Under the pieces are notes generated by a model. It saw only the letters and a list, made by a program, of their open reading frames with translations. It was not told the origin of the DNA and did not search any database. From Pollutibacter soli (GTDB lineage: Bacteria > Bacteroidota > Bacteroidia > Chitinophagales > Chitinophagaceae): 64,000 nucleotides of DNA. Below, piece after piece: positions 48,101-55,747 of the stretch (position 1 is the first letter of the stretch; the number at the start of each line of letters is the position of its first letter). The stretch spans positions 62,001-126,000 of the forward strand of contig JARJHS010000007.1 in assembly GCA_029269725.1 (NCBI GenBank). The letters are read 5' to 3'. A program made the position numbers and the translations under genes.

Positions 48101-48631
48101 ACAAAGGAACCGACAGATATCAATGCATTATGCGATGAATACCTGCGGCTGGCGTATCACGGATTGCGCGCAAAAGACAAATCATTTAATGCAATTCTTA
48201 AAACAGATTTTGATGAGTCGATCGGAAAAATCAATATCGTTCCGCAGGATATCGGTCGTGTATTGCTGAACATAATTAACAATGGGCTTTATGCAGTGAG
48301 GGAAAAACAGAAAGAGAAACAAAAAGAGAAACAAGCAAAGAAATTGAAGGAGAACCATGAGATGGAATACGAGCCGGCAGTTTCAGTATGCACAAGAAAA
48401 CAAGCAGACAACATTATAGTAACAATATCGGATAATGGCAATGGTATTCCTGATAGAGTAATCGATAAAATCTTTCAACCGTTTTTTACAACCAAGCCAA
48501 CTGGCGAAGGAACGGGATTAGGACTGTCTTTGGCTTATGATATTGTAAAAGCGCATGGCGGAGAAATCAAAGTAAAAAGTAAAGAAGGAGAAGGCACACA
48601 ATTTTCGATTGTTTTGAATTCTGAATCATAG
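45191..48631 (+). CDS. propeller-type (Reg_prop/Y_Y_Y) sensor histidine kinase
   Basis: The protein has 1146 residues. Signal peptide to ~31 (ending EFVAAQ); Reg_prop propeller at ~35-730; Y_Y_Y at ~734-805; PPWWQTWWAY and a transmembrane helix at ~813-832; coiled coil; kinase core with phospho-acceptor His896. The propeller opens like that of the upstream kinase (KPLGKIMTIAQDPQGYMWFA against KPIGKIRNMAQDPYGYMWFS), so the two are tandem duplicates. Their DHp loops differ, however: this one has the EVRRQEAGENSP type. Both share the lid variant TTKPTGEGTGLGLS. The loop after the N-box contains three 12-nt repeat units (48308-48343) coding QKEK-type residues, which lengthen a charged surface loop. 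A 113-nt gap separates it from the upstream gene. The output partner is not encoded here. Confidence 0.95.
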   Translation: MMKILATMRLHLAITVTTFFILMFSEFVAAQQADFQFYPVTGPNGKPLGKIMTIAQDPQGYMWFADQGEIAIHRFDGSRIISFKYENGNPNSLTLLNIETLFVDNTGVVWIGGSGLDRLDPATGKFTHYRHNDNDSSSLAADEVTSIVKDSKHRLWIATTKGLDRLDESSGKFIHYHHQPGNKNSISSDYIWRIYEDRSGTVWIATGGPWSRDNPEDGGLNRLNEDGSFTSYKHDPRDPASLIDNKIAAVFEDNRGVFWVGTSGDGLHTMDRKTGRFQRHLYDRANPEKLSRPPLSAADIYDKITFINGDSTGAIWIGTLASGISRYDPVTEKITHFKNSHGFPDTSSWNAFTSRDGEFWVATQNSKLYRVNPFDKTLPTVGGFEHNPPTSFAEDDSGNLWVGSDGGGLRQYDRAGKLIQQFKHDPADSFSLFDRYSTILSLHYDGGDTMWIGTQSGPGYFNTSLKKFFRLNVPIKFNPESRFRNVPDITKDRNGNIWFVLNTNGLLCYNPAKNFATQYLNDQKDTNTISSNAIVSVFEDHSGTIWAGDFAGGINRLDSKTGLFKHYITNVPCHKISEDARGTLWVATSMGLHYYEPQTDQFLPFFETESPLSNTLVLNVLEDDKHNLWLHDFSSLIKVNPVSKETFIYADYFGIIPNSVLPLAFHKRKNGHFLLGHQTGFYSFDPEQLAFIVPKLEIVLSEIQVNSAPLPHATRSQFINPDADPDKLSLKYFENNLSFSFSAIDYRDPVAIRYFTMLEGYDNKWREVKGEQAAHFFNISPGNYTFRIKAYNHEGTKGEYSLPVSIHPPWWQTWWAYLLYFVAAVIAISGVIRWRTNALRKEKKVLEEKVTNRTRELKAEKELVEKSLTELKAAQLQLIQSEKMASLGELTAGIAHEIQNPLNFVNNFSEVSAELTEEAEVRRQEAGENSPLVTELLHDIRENLAKISHHGKRADAIVKGMLQHSHKSEGTKEPTDINALCDEYLRLAYHGLRAKDKSFNAILKTDFDESIGKINIVPQDIGRVLLNIINNGLYAVREKQKEKQKEKQAKKLKENHEMEYEPAVSVCTRKQADNIIVTISDNGNGIPDRVIDKIFQPFFTTKPTGEGTGLGLSLAYDIVKAHGGEIKVKSKEGEGTQFSIVLNSES
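48308..48343. repeat. in-frame 12-nt tandem repeat (3 units)
   Basis: Units CAGAAAGAGAAA, CAAAAAGAGAAA and CAAGCAAAGAAA encode QKEK, QKEK and QAKK. The array falls in the loop after the N-box of the kinase at 45191-48631, the same loop that takes palindrome insertions in other paralogues. Confidence 0.8.
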
Positions 48632-48735
48632 CAAGGCAAGCTTATCAGATTTTTTCGCTGGCTTTTTATTTATGGATTGAAGTTAAAGTAAGATGAATGA
48701 AATGGAGATAAGCGATACCAATTGAGTTTAATAAC

Positions 48736-50841
48736 ATGGTAGTCTTAAGAATATTGGTTCTTGTATCATTTGTTTTGCAGATGAAATTCTCTGCTGCGCA
48801 AACCGATTCTTCTGCGAGGGAGTTCCCTTTCTATTTTCAGTCCGGATTTACCCGGCATTTTCAATTAAACACCAACAGGCTTGCAGATTCCATCAACCGG
48901 ATGAAAGTAAAGTTACAGCAACTGGATCCGGCCGATACCGCAAGATTTCGCCTGACAATCGGGATTGCTATTCCGTATATCGAAATCAATAACGATTCCA
49001 GCCTGAAATATGCCCTGCTTGCTAAAAAGGAGGCGCAACGTTTCAAAATGCCGGCTTTTGAAGGGCAGGCTAATGATTTCCTTGGTGCGGTATACATCCG
49101 GCTTGGCAATAGCACTTTAGCATTGCAGCATCTCATCGAAGCCAGGAATTATTTCCAGAAAGTGAACAGGAAAGCATCACAGATGATTGTGATTGGACGT
49201 AACCTGGGAGATCTGTATGCAAAGGAAGGTGATACGCTTCTGGCCAAAGAGAATTATTTCAATGCGCTTTCCATCGAACCAAAAATAAGCAGCGAATTTC
49301 AGTTTCGAAGTTGGGTGCTGACGGGTTTGGGCGAAATCTATTTGCATTCTGGGCAGCTCGATTCAGCATTGTACTATACAAATGAATCTATTGCAATTTC
49401 AGACAGGAACGAATTAATTATTCTCAGGAAGTATACTGCGCAGGCTTTGCACAATCTCGGATTGATTAAATTAAAGAAGGGAGACACGGTGGCTGCTTTC
49501 AACATTATGCAGCGAGGGCTGGAAGCTGCGTACAGGCATAATAATTACCAGATCACAGGCGAAATATTTTTGTCCATAGCTGAAATCTATGCAGCCCGGC
49601 ATATATCTGACTCCGCGTTTACTTTTTACCAGGCGGCATACGAAGTGGCGAGTGAAATGAGGATATCCGATCTTTTGGGTAAATCCAGCCTCAGGCTGAA
49701 AGAATACTATAAAGCCAAAGGAAATATTGATAGTGCACTCTACTATGCTGAAAAAGTGTTGGGAGCATCTGTTTTGAGCAGAGATATTGAAAAAGCAAAA
49801 CAAACACAGACGCTCACATTTAAAGAGAGTTTAAAGGAACAACAACGCCGTAATGAAGTGGCCAGGTCGCGCGCACGAACGATTTACATTTCTCTTGCTA
49901 CTATTTTAGCTGTGGTTCTCATTTCCGGTATATTTCTGTACAGGAGTTACAAAAAACAAAGGGCGGCAAATCTGACATTACAGAAACAAAAACAGGAAAT
50001 CCAGGAAACGTTGGAATTGCTTCGCTCCACCCAAAAACAATTGATACAGGCCGAAAAAATGGCATCCCTCGGCGAGCTTACCACGGGCATTGCACATGAG
50101 ATTCAGAATCCGTTGAATTTTATTAATAATTTTTCTGAAGTAAATAGAGAGCTGATCTCAGACTTAAATATAGAAATTGAAAAAGGAAATTATGACGAAG
50201 TGAAAATCATCGCTGCAGACATTTCTGAAAACGAAATGAAAATCAATCACCACGGCAAACGTGCAGATACAATTGTAAAAGGCATGCTGCAACATTCCCG
50301 GAAGAGTGAAGGAACAAAGGAGCCGACAGATATCAATGCCTTATGTGATGAGTACATTAGGCTTGCCTCCCATGGTTTGCTTGCAAAGGATAAGACATTT
50401 AATACAACCATTAAAACGGATTTCGACCCCGCTGCCGGCAAAATCAATATCATTCCTCAGGATATTGGGAGGGTGTTGTTAAACCTGTTTAACAATGCAT
50501 TTTATGCAGTGAAAGAGAAACAGAAAGAGAATGAAGAACATTCGGAGGAAAAGGATAAGCTGGTGAAAGTATATGAGCCGACAGTTTCAGTGCGCACAAG
50601 AAAAGACGCTGACAAAATAAAAGTCACGGTAAGTGATAACGGCAATGGAATTCCTGGTAAAGTGATTGATAAAATATTTCAACCGTTTTTTACAACAAAG
50701 CCCACGGGCCAGGGAACAGGGCTGGGGTTGAGTCTGGCGTATGATATAGTCAAGGCACATGGAGGTGATTTATTGGTGGAAACCACGCCAGGCATGGGAA
50801 GCAGCTTTATTATCGAGTTGCCTGTTCAAAAAAACGACTAA
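48736..50841 (+). CDS. TPR-containing membrane sensor histidine kinase
   Basis: The protein has 701 residues. Signal peptide 1-22 (ending FSAAQ); periplasmic TPR repeats at ~60-345 (for example LALQHLIEARNYFQKVNR and SALYYTNESIAISDRNE); transmembrane helix at ~381-402; coiled coil; kinase core with phospho-acceptor His454. The H-box reads [19 protein letters not shown], with Thr for the usual Ala before GIAHE. The N-box is VLLNLFNNAFYAV. The following loop is rich in Lys and Glu (KEKQKENEEHSEEKDKL). G1 is VSDNGNGIP and the lid is standard. A 104-nt gap precedes the gene, and the next kinase starts 10 nt after its stop, so this is the first of a likely two-gene unit. Confidence 0.94.
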   Translation: MVVLRILVLVSFVLQMKFSAAQTDSSAREFPFYFQSGFTRHFQLNTNRLADSINRMKVKLQQLDPADTARFRLTIGIAIPYIEINNDSSLKYALLAKKEAQRFKMPAFEGQANDFLGAVYIRLGNSTLALQHLIEARNYFQKVNRKASQMIVIGRNLGDLYAKEGDTLLAKENYFNALSIEPKISSEFQFRSWVLTGLGEIYLHSGQLDSALYYTNESIAISDRNELIILRKYTAQALHNLGLIKLKKGDTVAAFNIMQRGLEAAYRHNNYQITGEIFLSIAEIYAARHISDSAFTFYQAAYEVASEMRISDLLGKSSLRLKEYYKAKGNIDSALYYAEKVLGASVLSRDIEKAKQTQTLTFKESLKEQQRRNEVARSRARTIYISLATILAVVLISGIFLYRSYKKQRAANLTLQKQKQEIQETLELLRSTQKQLIQAEKMASLGELTTGIAHEIQNPLNFINNFSEVNRELISDLNIEIEKGNYDEVKIIAADISENEMKINHHGKRADTIVKGMLQHSRKSEGTKEPTDINALCDEYIRLASHGLLAKDKTFNTTIKTDFDPAAGKINIIPQDIGRVLLNLFNNAFYAVKEKQKENEEHSEEKDKLVKVYEPTVSVRTRKDADKIKVTVSDNGNGIPGKVIDKIFQPFFTTKPTGQGTGLGLSLAYDIVKAHGGDLLVETTPGMGSSFIIELPVQKND

Positions 50842-50851
50842 AGATGCTTCA

Positions 50852-52942
50852 ATGAAATTTTGGATCGCTGCGTTTCTTTTACACTTTTTGACATTGACCG
50901 TATGGGCACAGGACAATGACATCGAAAAACTGAAGAAAGCGGTTGCCCGAAGAAGTAGTGATACGGTTGAATTAAAGGCCTTGCAATTACTTTCCAGTGC
51001 ATATTCCCAAAGCAATGATTTAGATTCCGCATTCAAATATGCAATACTGGCTCTTCCCTTGGAAAGGCGATTCGGCCATATATTAACAGAGGATACCATC
51101 CGGGTTTTCTGGTTGATGTCTATAGGGATAGTGTGTCGCTTTTCAGAGTATCCTGACTCGGCAATATATTTTGGATTGAAAGCGTATGACCTTGCCCGAA
51201 AGCTCCGGTTCAAAAGAGGTGAAGGTTATGTACGCTGCAGCCTCGGTGAAGATTACAGACTGCTGGGGGATTTTCCCGAATCACTGGAACATCTGTTTGC
51301 AGCATTGCAGATCAGCAGGGAGATAAAGGATAAGCACCTGGAACAGGAATGTTTCGATTTTATTGGAACAGCCTATGTAGACCTTGGCGACAGCAGGCAG
51401 GCACTTCAGTATCTGTTCGCAGCAAAGGAACTGGATAAGCCTGTGCAGCTTGAGCGCATGGCCGGTTTCCGGCTGTCCAATATCGGCGAAGCATACGCGA
51501 AAATGCAAATGGCCGATTCTGCCTTATATTACCATGAACAAGCACAGGCTGCTCATGCGAGAGGTGAGACCAGCGGTGAATTAGCATCGGTAACCGCATT
51601 AAAATCTTTGGTTTTCCTGCGAATGGGAAGCGTACAGGAGGAAAAGGGGAATTATGAAAAAGCTTTGCATTATTACAAAGCCTCTGCAGATTTAAATCAG
51701 GTTGTTCATTTGGGAACAACTCAGTTTTTGCGCGCCCGCCTCTTTCACAAACTCAATCAACCCGACTCGAGTCTTCAGTATGCCCGCATTGCTTTTGTTA
51801 ATAACAGGAGGTCTTTACAGAAAATCTGGCTCCTTCAAAACAGTAAGTTGCTGACAACGCTTTACAAGGAACAGAACAAAAATGATAGCGCTTTATACTA
51901 CCAGGATATTGCCATTTCGATAGCTGATAGTGTTTATGGACCGGAAAGAATGCAGCGTTTGCAATTGCTTACGGTAAGTTTAAAAGAGAAGGAACAAAAA
52001 GATCAGTTGGAAAAAGAAGGGTTTGAAAACAGGATAAGAATGTTGTTATTATTGTCTGCCCTTACTGTTTGTATATTGATAGCATTTTTGCTGTATCGGA
52101 ATAACCGAACCAAACAGAGGTCGAATATAATACTTGAGAAAACACTTAAAGAACTCCGATCAACTCAGGCCCAGCTGATTCAATCGGAAAAAATGGCAAG
52201 TCTTGGTGAGCTTACGGCCGGTATTGCACACGAAATTCAGAACCCGCTGAATTTTGTAAATAATTTTTCCGAAATCAATAAGGACCTGCTGAATGAAATG
52301 AAAAAAGAAATTGATGCGGGAAGTTTTTCAGAAGCAAAAGACATCGCAGGTGATATTATCTCAAATGAAGAAAAGATAAATTACCATGGCAAGAGAGCTG
52401 ATGCAATAGTAAAAGGAATGCTGCAACATTCAAGAAAGAGTGAAGGAGCAAAGGAACCAACAGATATCAATGCATTGGCAGATGAATACTTTAGACTCGC
52501 TTATCATGGGTTTCGGGCGAAGGATAAATCATTTAACGCAAAACTCGAAACCGATTTTGATCCTGCTGTCGGAAAAATAAATGTTGTTCCCCAGGACATA
52601 GGCAGAGTGTTGCTGAATGTGATTAATAATGCATTCTATGCGGTTTGGGAAAAAGAGAAAGAGAACCAGGATCAAAAGCTTCCCTATGAGCCACAGGTGT
52701 TGGTTATCACCAAAAAGAAAGGCGAAACGTTTTCAATAACAGTAAAGGACAATGGTACTGGCATACCACAAAATATTGTCGACAAGATCTTTCAGCCTTT
52801 TTTTACGACAAAGCCGACGGGTCAGGGAACGGGATTGGGTTTGTCACTGGCTTATGATATAGTGAAAGCACATGGAGGTGAAATAAATGTAAACAGTTAC
52901 CCGGGTGAAGGTACTGAATTGGTCATCTTAATTCCGGTGTAG
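50852..52942 (+). CDS. TPR-containing membrane sensor histidine kinase
   Basis: The start at ATG 50852 gives a signal peptide of 20 residues (ending LTVWAQ). An in-frame ATG at 50759 lies inside the previous gene and would add 31 residues without a signal role. The protein is 696 residues: TPR repeats at ~55-350 (for example SLEHLFAALQISREIKDK), transmembrane helix at ~395-416 ending LLYRNN, coiled coil, and kinase core with phospho-acceptor His460. The segment from ~52241 to 52566 is nearly identical in DNA to 54289-54614 in the next kinase, while the rest of the genes differ. The second DHp helix has [12 protein letters not shown] (Tyr for the first His of the usual HHGKR), a change shared only with that neighbour. 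The loop after the N-box is EKEKENQDQK-like. Confidence 0.94.
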   Translation: MKFWIAAFLLHFLTLTVWAQDNDIEKLKKAVARRSSDTVELKALQLLSSAYSQSNDLDSAFKYAILALPLERRFGHILTEDTIRVFWLMSIGIVCRFSEYPDSAIYFGLKAYDLARKLRFKRGEGYVRCSLGEDYRLLGDFPESLEHLFAALQISREIKDKHLEQECFDFIGTAYVDLGDSRQALQYLFAAKELDKPVQLERMAGFRLSNIGEAYAKMQMADSALYYHEQAQAAHARGETSGELASVTALKSLVFLRMGSVQEEKGNYEKALHYYKASADLNQVVHLGTTQFLRARLFHKLNQPDSSLQYARIAFVNNRRSLQKIWLLQNSKLLTTLYKEQNKNDSALYYQDIAISIADSVYGPERMQRLQLLTVSLKEKEQKDQLEKEGFENRIRMLLLLSALTVCILIAFLLYRNNRTKQRSNIILEKTLKELRSTQAQLIQSEKMASLGELTAGIAHEIQNPLNFVNNFSEINKDLLNEMKKEIDAGSFSEAKDIAGDIISNEEKINYHGKRADAIVKGMLQHSRKSEGAKEPTDINALADEYFRLAYHGFRAKDKSFNAKLETDFDPAVGKINVVPQDIGRVLLNVINNAFYAVWEKEKENQDQKLPYEPQVLVITKKKGETFSITVKDNGTGIPQNIVDKIFQPFFTTKPTGQGTGLGLSLAYDIVKAHGGEINVNSYPGEGTELVILIPV
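52241..52566. repeat. near-identical tract A (gene-conversion candidate)
   Basis: About 326 bp running from the H-box (AACCCGCTGAATTTTG) to GATTTTGATCCTGC match 54289-54614 at a constant offset of 2048. I count six mismatches by eye. Sequence on both sides is clearly more diverged. The tract covers the DHp domain and the start of the ATPase domain. Confidence 0.85.
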
Positions 52943-53022
52943 ATAACGATCCGGAGCTAAACTTTGCCAGATGAAACTCGACTCATCTATACCGAATAAG
53001 CTTACAGATTAACTGAAAGTAT

Positions 53023-54996
53023 ATGCGCATTGCAATTTTATTCACTTTGGTTGTGCTTTTACTGACTAAGACAGCGAACAGTCAGGCACCTTCGCCGGAG
53101 GAATCTGGAGACACTGTATTGTTAAACCCAGTTCTACAAAAACTTGGAAAATTTTTTTTCAGAAATCCGGATTCAGCACTTCATTATGCAACCCTTGTTT
53201 ACGATATCGGTGTGAAAATGAAAAATTATCCTGTCACAAGTTTTGGTTTGCAGATGATGGGTGAAGCATATACGTTCAAAGGTGAATTTCCCCGCGCAAT
53301 AAGAGCTAAACTGGAAGCGAAAAAGCTAAACACGATTCACAACGACAAATGGCGCGAAGCTTACACCAATACTTTTATCGGATATACCTATATAAATCTG
53401 GGAGATTACCAGCAGGCATTGAAATGTTTGCTTCCGGCCAGGACGGAGCTGGTGAAAGCTGCAAACGACTGGATATTTATGGGCTTTAATTCGTCAAACA
53501 TAGGGTACTGCTATACCATGCTGGATATGCCGGATTCTGCTTCGTTCTATAACAGAGAGTCAATACGTTTACTTGATCTTGGCAATGAAAGCCAATACTT
53601 GAAAAGTAGTTTGAGAAATCTAATTTACGACCGCTTAGGCCAGGTATTGGTCAGTCAGGGCAAACTTGAAGAGGCCATCAGCAACTACCGCATGCTCATA
53701 GAAAGTGGTTCGGCGGATAGTTCATTATTCAGTGATCATGTTACTGGTCAGCTGAGACTAGCGCGGATTTATGTTCGATTAAACAGCGATGACTCCGCCT
53801 TGTTGTATGCCAGTAGAGCGCTGGAGAACAGTTACAAGGAAAGTCAATCCCTCGGTATTTTGCAAGCTGCATCATTAGCAGCATCTATCTATAAAAAAAG
53901 GGGAAATTCGGATAGTTCACTGCACTATCTCACGATTGCTAATGCGTTGAACGATTCTATTTATGGTGTGAAAGACTTCAGTGAGCTTCAGTTGCTAGCT
54001 TTAAAGGATCAACAGGATCAACAGGATCTGATAGCTGAGAAAACTGCAATACGGAACACTCTTAGTATTTCTCTTGTGGCTGTCGTGGCTGTGGCACTTC
54101 TCGTCATCACACTGATTCTTCGTCGGAATAATAAAGTGAAACTGAATGTTAACAGGCAATTGGAATTGCAGAAAACAAATCTTGAGAGCACGCTAAAGGA
54201 GCTCAGATCAACCCAGGCCCAGCTGATTCAATCCGAAAAAATGGCATCACTCGGTGAACTCACTGCCGGCATTGCACATGAGATACAAAACCCGCTGAAT
54301 TTTGTAAATAATTTTTCCGAAATCAATAAGGACCTGCTGAATGAAATGAAAAAGGAAATTGATGCGGGAAGTTTTTCAGAAGCAAAAGACATCGCAGGTG
54401 ATATTATCTCAAATGAAGAAAAGATAAATTACCATGGCAAGAGAGCTGATGCAATAGTAAAAGGAATGCTGCAACATTCTAGAAAGAGTGAAGGAACAAA
54501 GGAGCCAACAGATATCAATGCATTGGCAGATGAATACTTTAGACTCGCTTATCATGGGTTTCGGGCGAAGGACAAATCATTTAACGCTAAACTCGAAACC
54601 GATTTTGATCCTGCAATTGGCAGGATTAATATTGTTCCGCAGGACATGGGTCGTGTGCTTTTAAATGTAATTAACAATGCACTTTTTGCAGTGCAGGAGA
54701 AACAGATGAAGAAGCAGAATCAGGAAAAACCCTATGAACCGACAGTTGCTGTTTCCACAAAAAAGGAAGGTGAAAAGATATCAATAACGGTTACGGATAA
54801 TGGCAGTGGCATACCGAAGGACATTATTGACAAAATCTTTCAGCCGTTCTTCACCCCCAGGCCTGCAGGGCAGGGAACGGGATTAGGGTTGTCACTGGCT
54901 TATGATATTGTAAAAGCGCATGGAGGAGAAATATTCGTCAGGAACCTCCCCGGTCAAGGAGCTGAATTTGTCATCACATTCCATACAAATTCATGA
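53023..54996 (+). CDS. TPR-containing membrane sensor histidine kinase
   Basis: The protein has 657 residues. Signal peptide 1-21 (ending TANSQ); periplasmic TPR-like helices at ~45-320 (starting FRNPDSALHYATLVYDIG); transmembrane helix at ~349-369 ending LRRNN; coiled coil; kinase core with phospho-acceptor His419. The DHp region shares the near-identical tract with the upstream kinase. The ATP lid is the most divergent in the array: [16 protein letters not shown], with three substitutions relative to FFTTKPTGQ. The glycines of the G2 box remain, so activity is likely. An 80-nt gap precedes it. A 751-nt gap follows, so it ends this run of five kinases. Confidence 0.94.
   Translation: MRIAILFTLVVLLLTKTANSQAPSPEESGDTVLLNPVLQKLGKFFFRNPDSALHYATLVYDIGVKMKNYPVTSFGLQMMGEAYTFKGEFPRAIRAKLEAKKLNTIHNDKWREAYTNTFIGYTYINLGDYQQALKCLLPARTELVKAANDWIFMGFNSSNIGYCYTMLDMPDSASFYNRESIRLLDLGNESQYLKSSLRNLIYDRLGQVLVSQGKLEEAISNYRMLIESGSADSSLFSDHVTGQLRLARIYVRLNSDDSALLYASRALENSYKESQSLGILQAASLAASIYKKRGNSDSSLHYLTIANALNDSIYGVKDFSELQLLALKDQQDQQDLIAEKTAIRNTLSISLVAVVAVALLVITLILRRNNKVKLNVNRQLELQKTNLESTLKELRSTQAQLIQSEKMASLGELTAGIAHEIQNPLNFVNNFSEINKDLLNEMKKEIDAGSFSEAKDIAGDIISNEEKINYHGKRADAIVKGMLQHSRKSEGTKEPTDINALADEYFRLAYHGFRAKDKSFNAKLETDFDPAIGRINIVPQDMGRVLLNVINNALFAVQEKQMKKQNQEKPYEPTVAVSTKKEGEKISITVTDNGSGIPKDIIDKIFQPFFTPRPAGQGTGLGLSLAYDIVKAHGGEIFVRNLPGQGAEFVITFHTNS
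54289..54614. repeat. near-identical tract B (gene-conversion candidate)
   Basis: Partner of 52241-52566 (about 326 bp, roughly 98% identical by eye). The abrupt loss of identity on both sides fits a conversion tract better than simple recent duplication of the whole gene. Confidence 0.85.
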
Positions 54997-55747
54997 AACC
55001 ATCCTACTCTCCGCAATAACTTGTCCGGACTTCTTTCGCCTTGCCTTGTAAACTCTACTTTATTTTCCGCCTCTTTAAATCCTGTATTTCCGCTTTGACC
55101 TGTAAGCTCCATAGCTACATTCTTTAGTTTAGGGGCGCCGTTGAAAAATGCGAATCCTGTCCGATATTGAATTAAAATGGAATTTTGGTGTCAGCGTCTG
55201 GGCGCATTTTAGAGTCAAAGCGTGAAATGCCTTGTACCTGGTCGACTTTGGATTTCGGTTTAGACTTCGCATCCTACTATTCCGGATTTCAGCAAAATGC
55301 AGCATTTCAACGAACAACGACCAACGACCAACGAAGAACGAACAACGAACAACGATGAACACCAACTCTCAACTTAAAACTCCAATTACTTCAGGTCCGC
55401 TTTTCCGCACTTCAGGACTTCATAACAATGCTTCGGGAAATAATACCCCATTTAAAGCGTCACGCCACTGTTTTTCATGCATCATTTGTATGTGCAATGA
55501 TATCTAATGAGCAGGATAAAGACTCTGCATAAGACCAATTTCTTGCCTGGATTTATTTCAATGCTCAGCCACCGCATTGAGAATTCAGGTGTGGAGAAAA
55601 CAAAAAAACATTTTCATTTTTTCTGACTTCGATCCGGGATGAAATAGAAAGAACACAGCGATCAGCATGTTTGCCGTGCTCCCACTTCATCATTTTCAGT
55701 TTTCGAAGTCAGCATTCTTTACCTCAATATTTTCAAAAAAATTTAGT
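54997..55747. other. 751-nt intergenic region
   Basis: No supported gene or RNA is present. The region contains the 7-nt tandem repeat at 55308-55356. Open frames across the repeat on either strand have repetitive, low-complexity translations and are not credible. The right part, up to the SusC start at 55748, is AT-rich (a run of A's near 55601-55608 and T's near 55735-55745) and should contain the promoter of the second SusC/SusD pair. Confidence 0.6.
55308..55356. repeat. 7-nt tandem repeat (7 units)
   Basis: Seven consecutive heptamers: CAACGAA, CAACGAC, CAACGAC, CAACGAA, GAACGAA, CAACGAA, CAACGAT. This is a short variable-number-type repeat in the gap before the second SusC gene. The function is unknown and strain-to-strain length variation is possible. 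Confidence 0.85.

Noticed and set aside
41634-48631. Propeller kinases as complete hybrid two-component regulators
   Set aside because: Both proteins end right after the ATPase domain; no receiver or AraC-type HTH is present.
50759-50851. Upstream in-frame ATG for the kinase at 50852
   Set aside because: It lies inside the preceding kinase and moves the signal peptide 31 residues inward.
55129-55365. Minus-strand open frame with a hydrophobic N-terminus
   Set aside because: Its N-terminal part is the translation of the 7-nt repeat, so it is low-complexity and not a credible gene.
55667-55747. Upstream in-frame ATG for the second SusC
   Set aside because: It would put 27 residues before a standard signal peptide.
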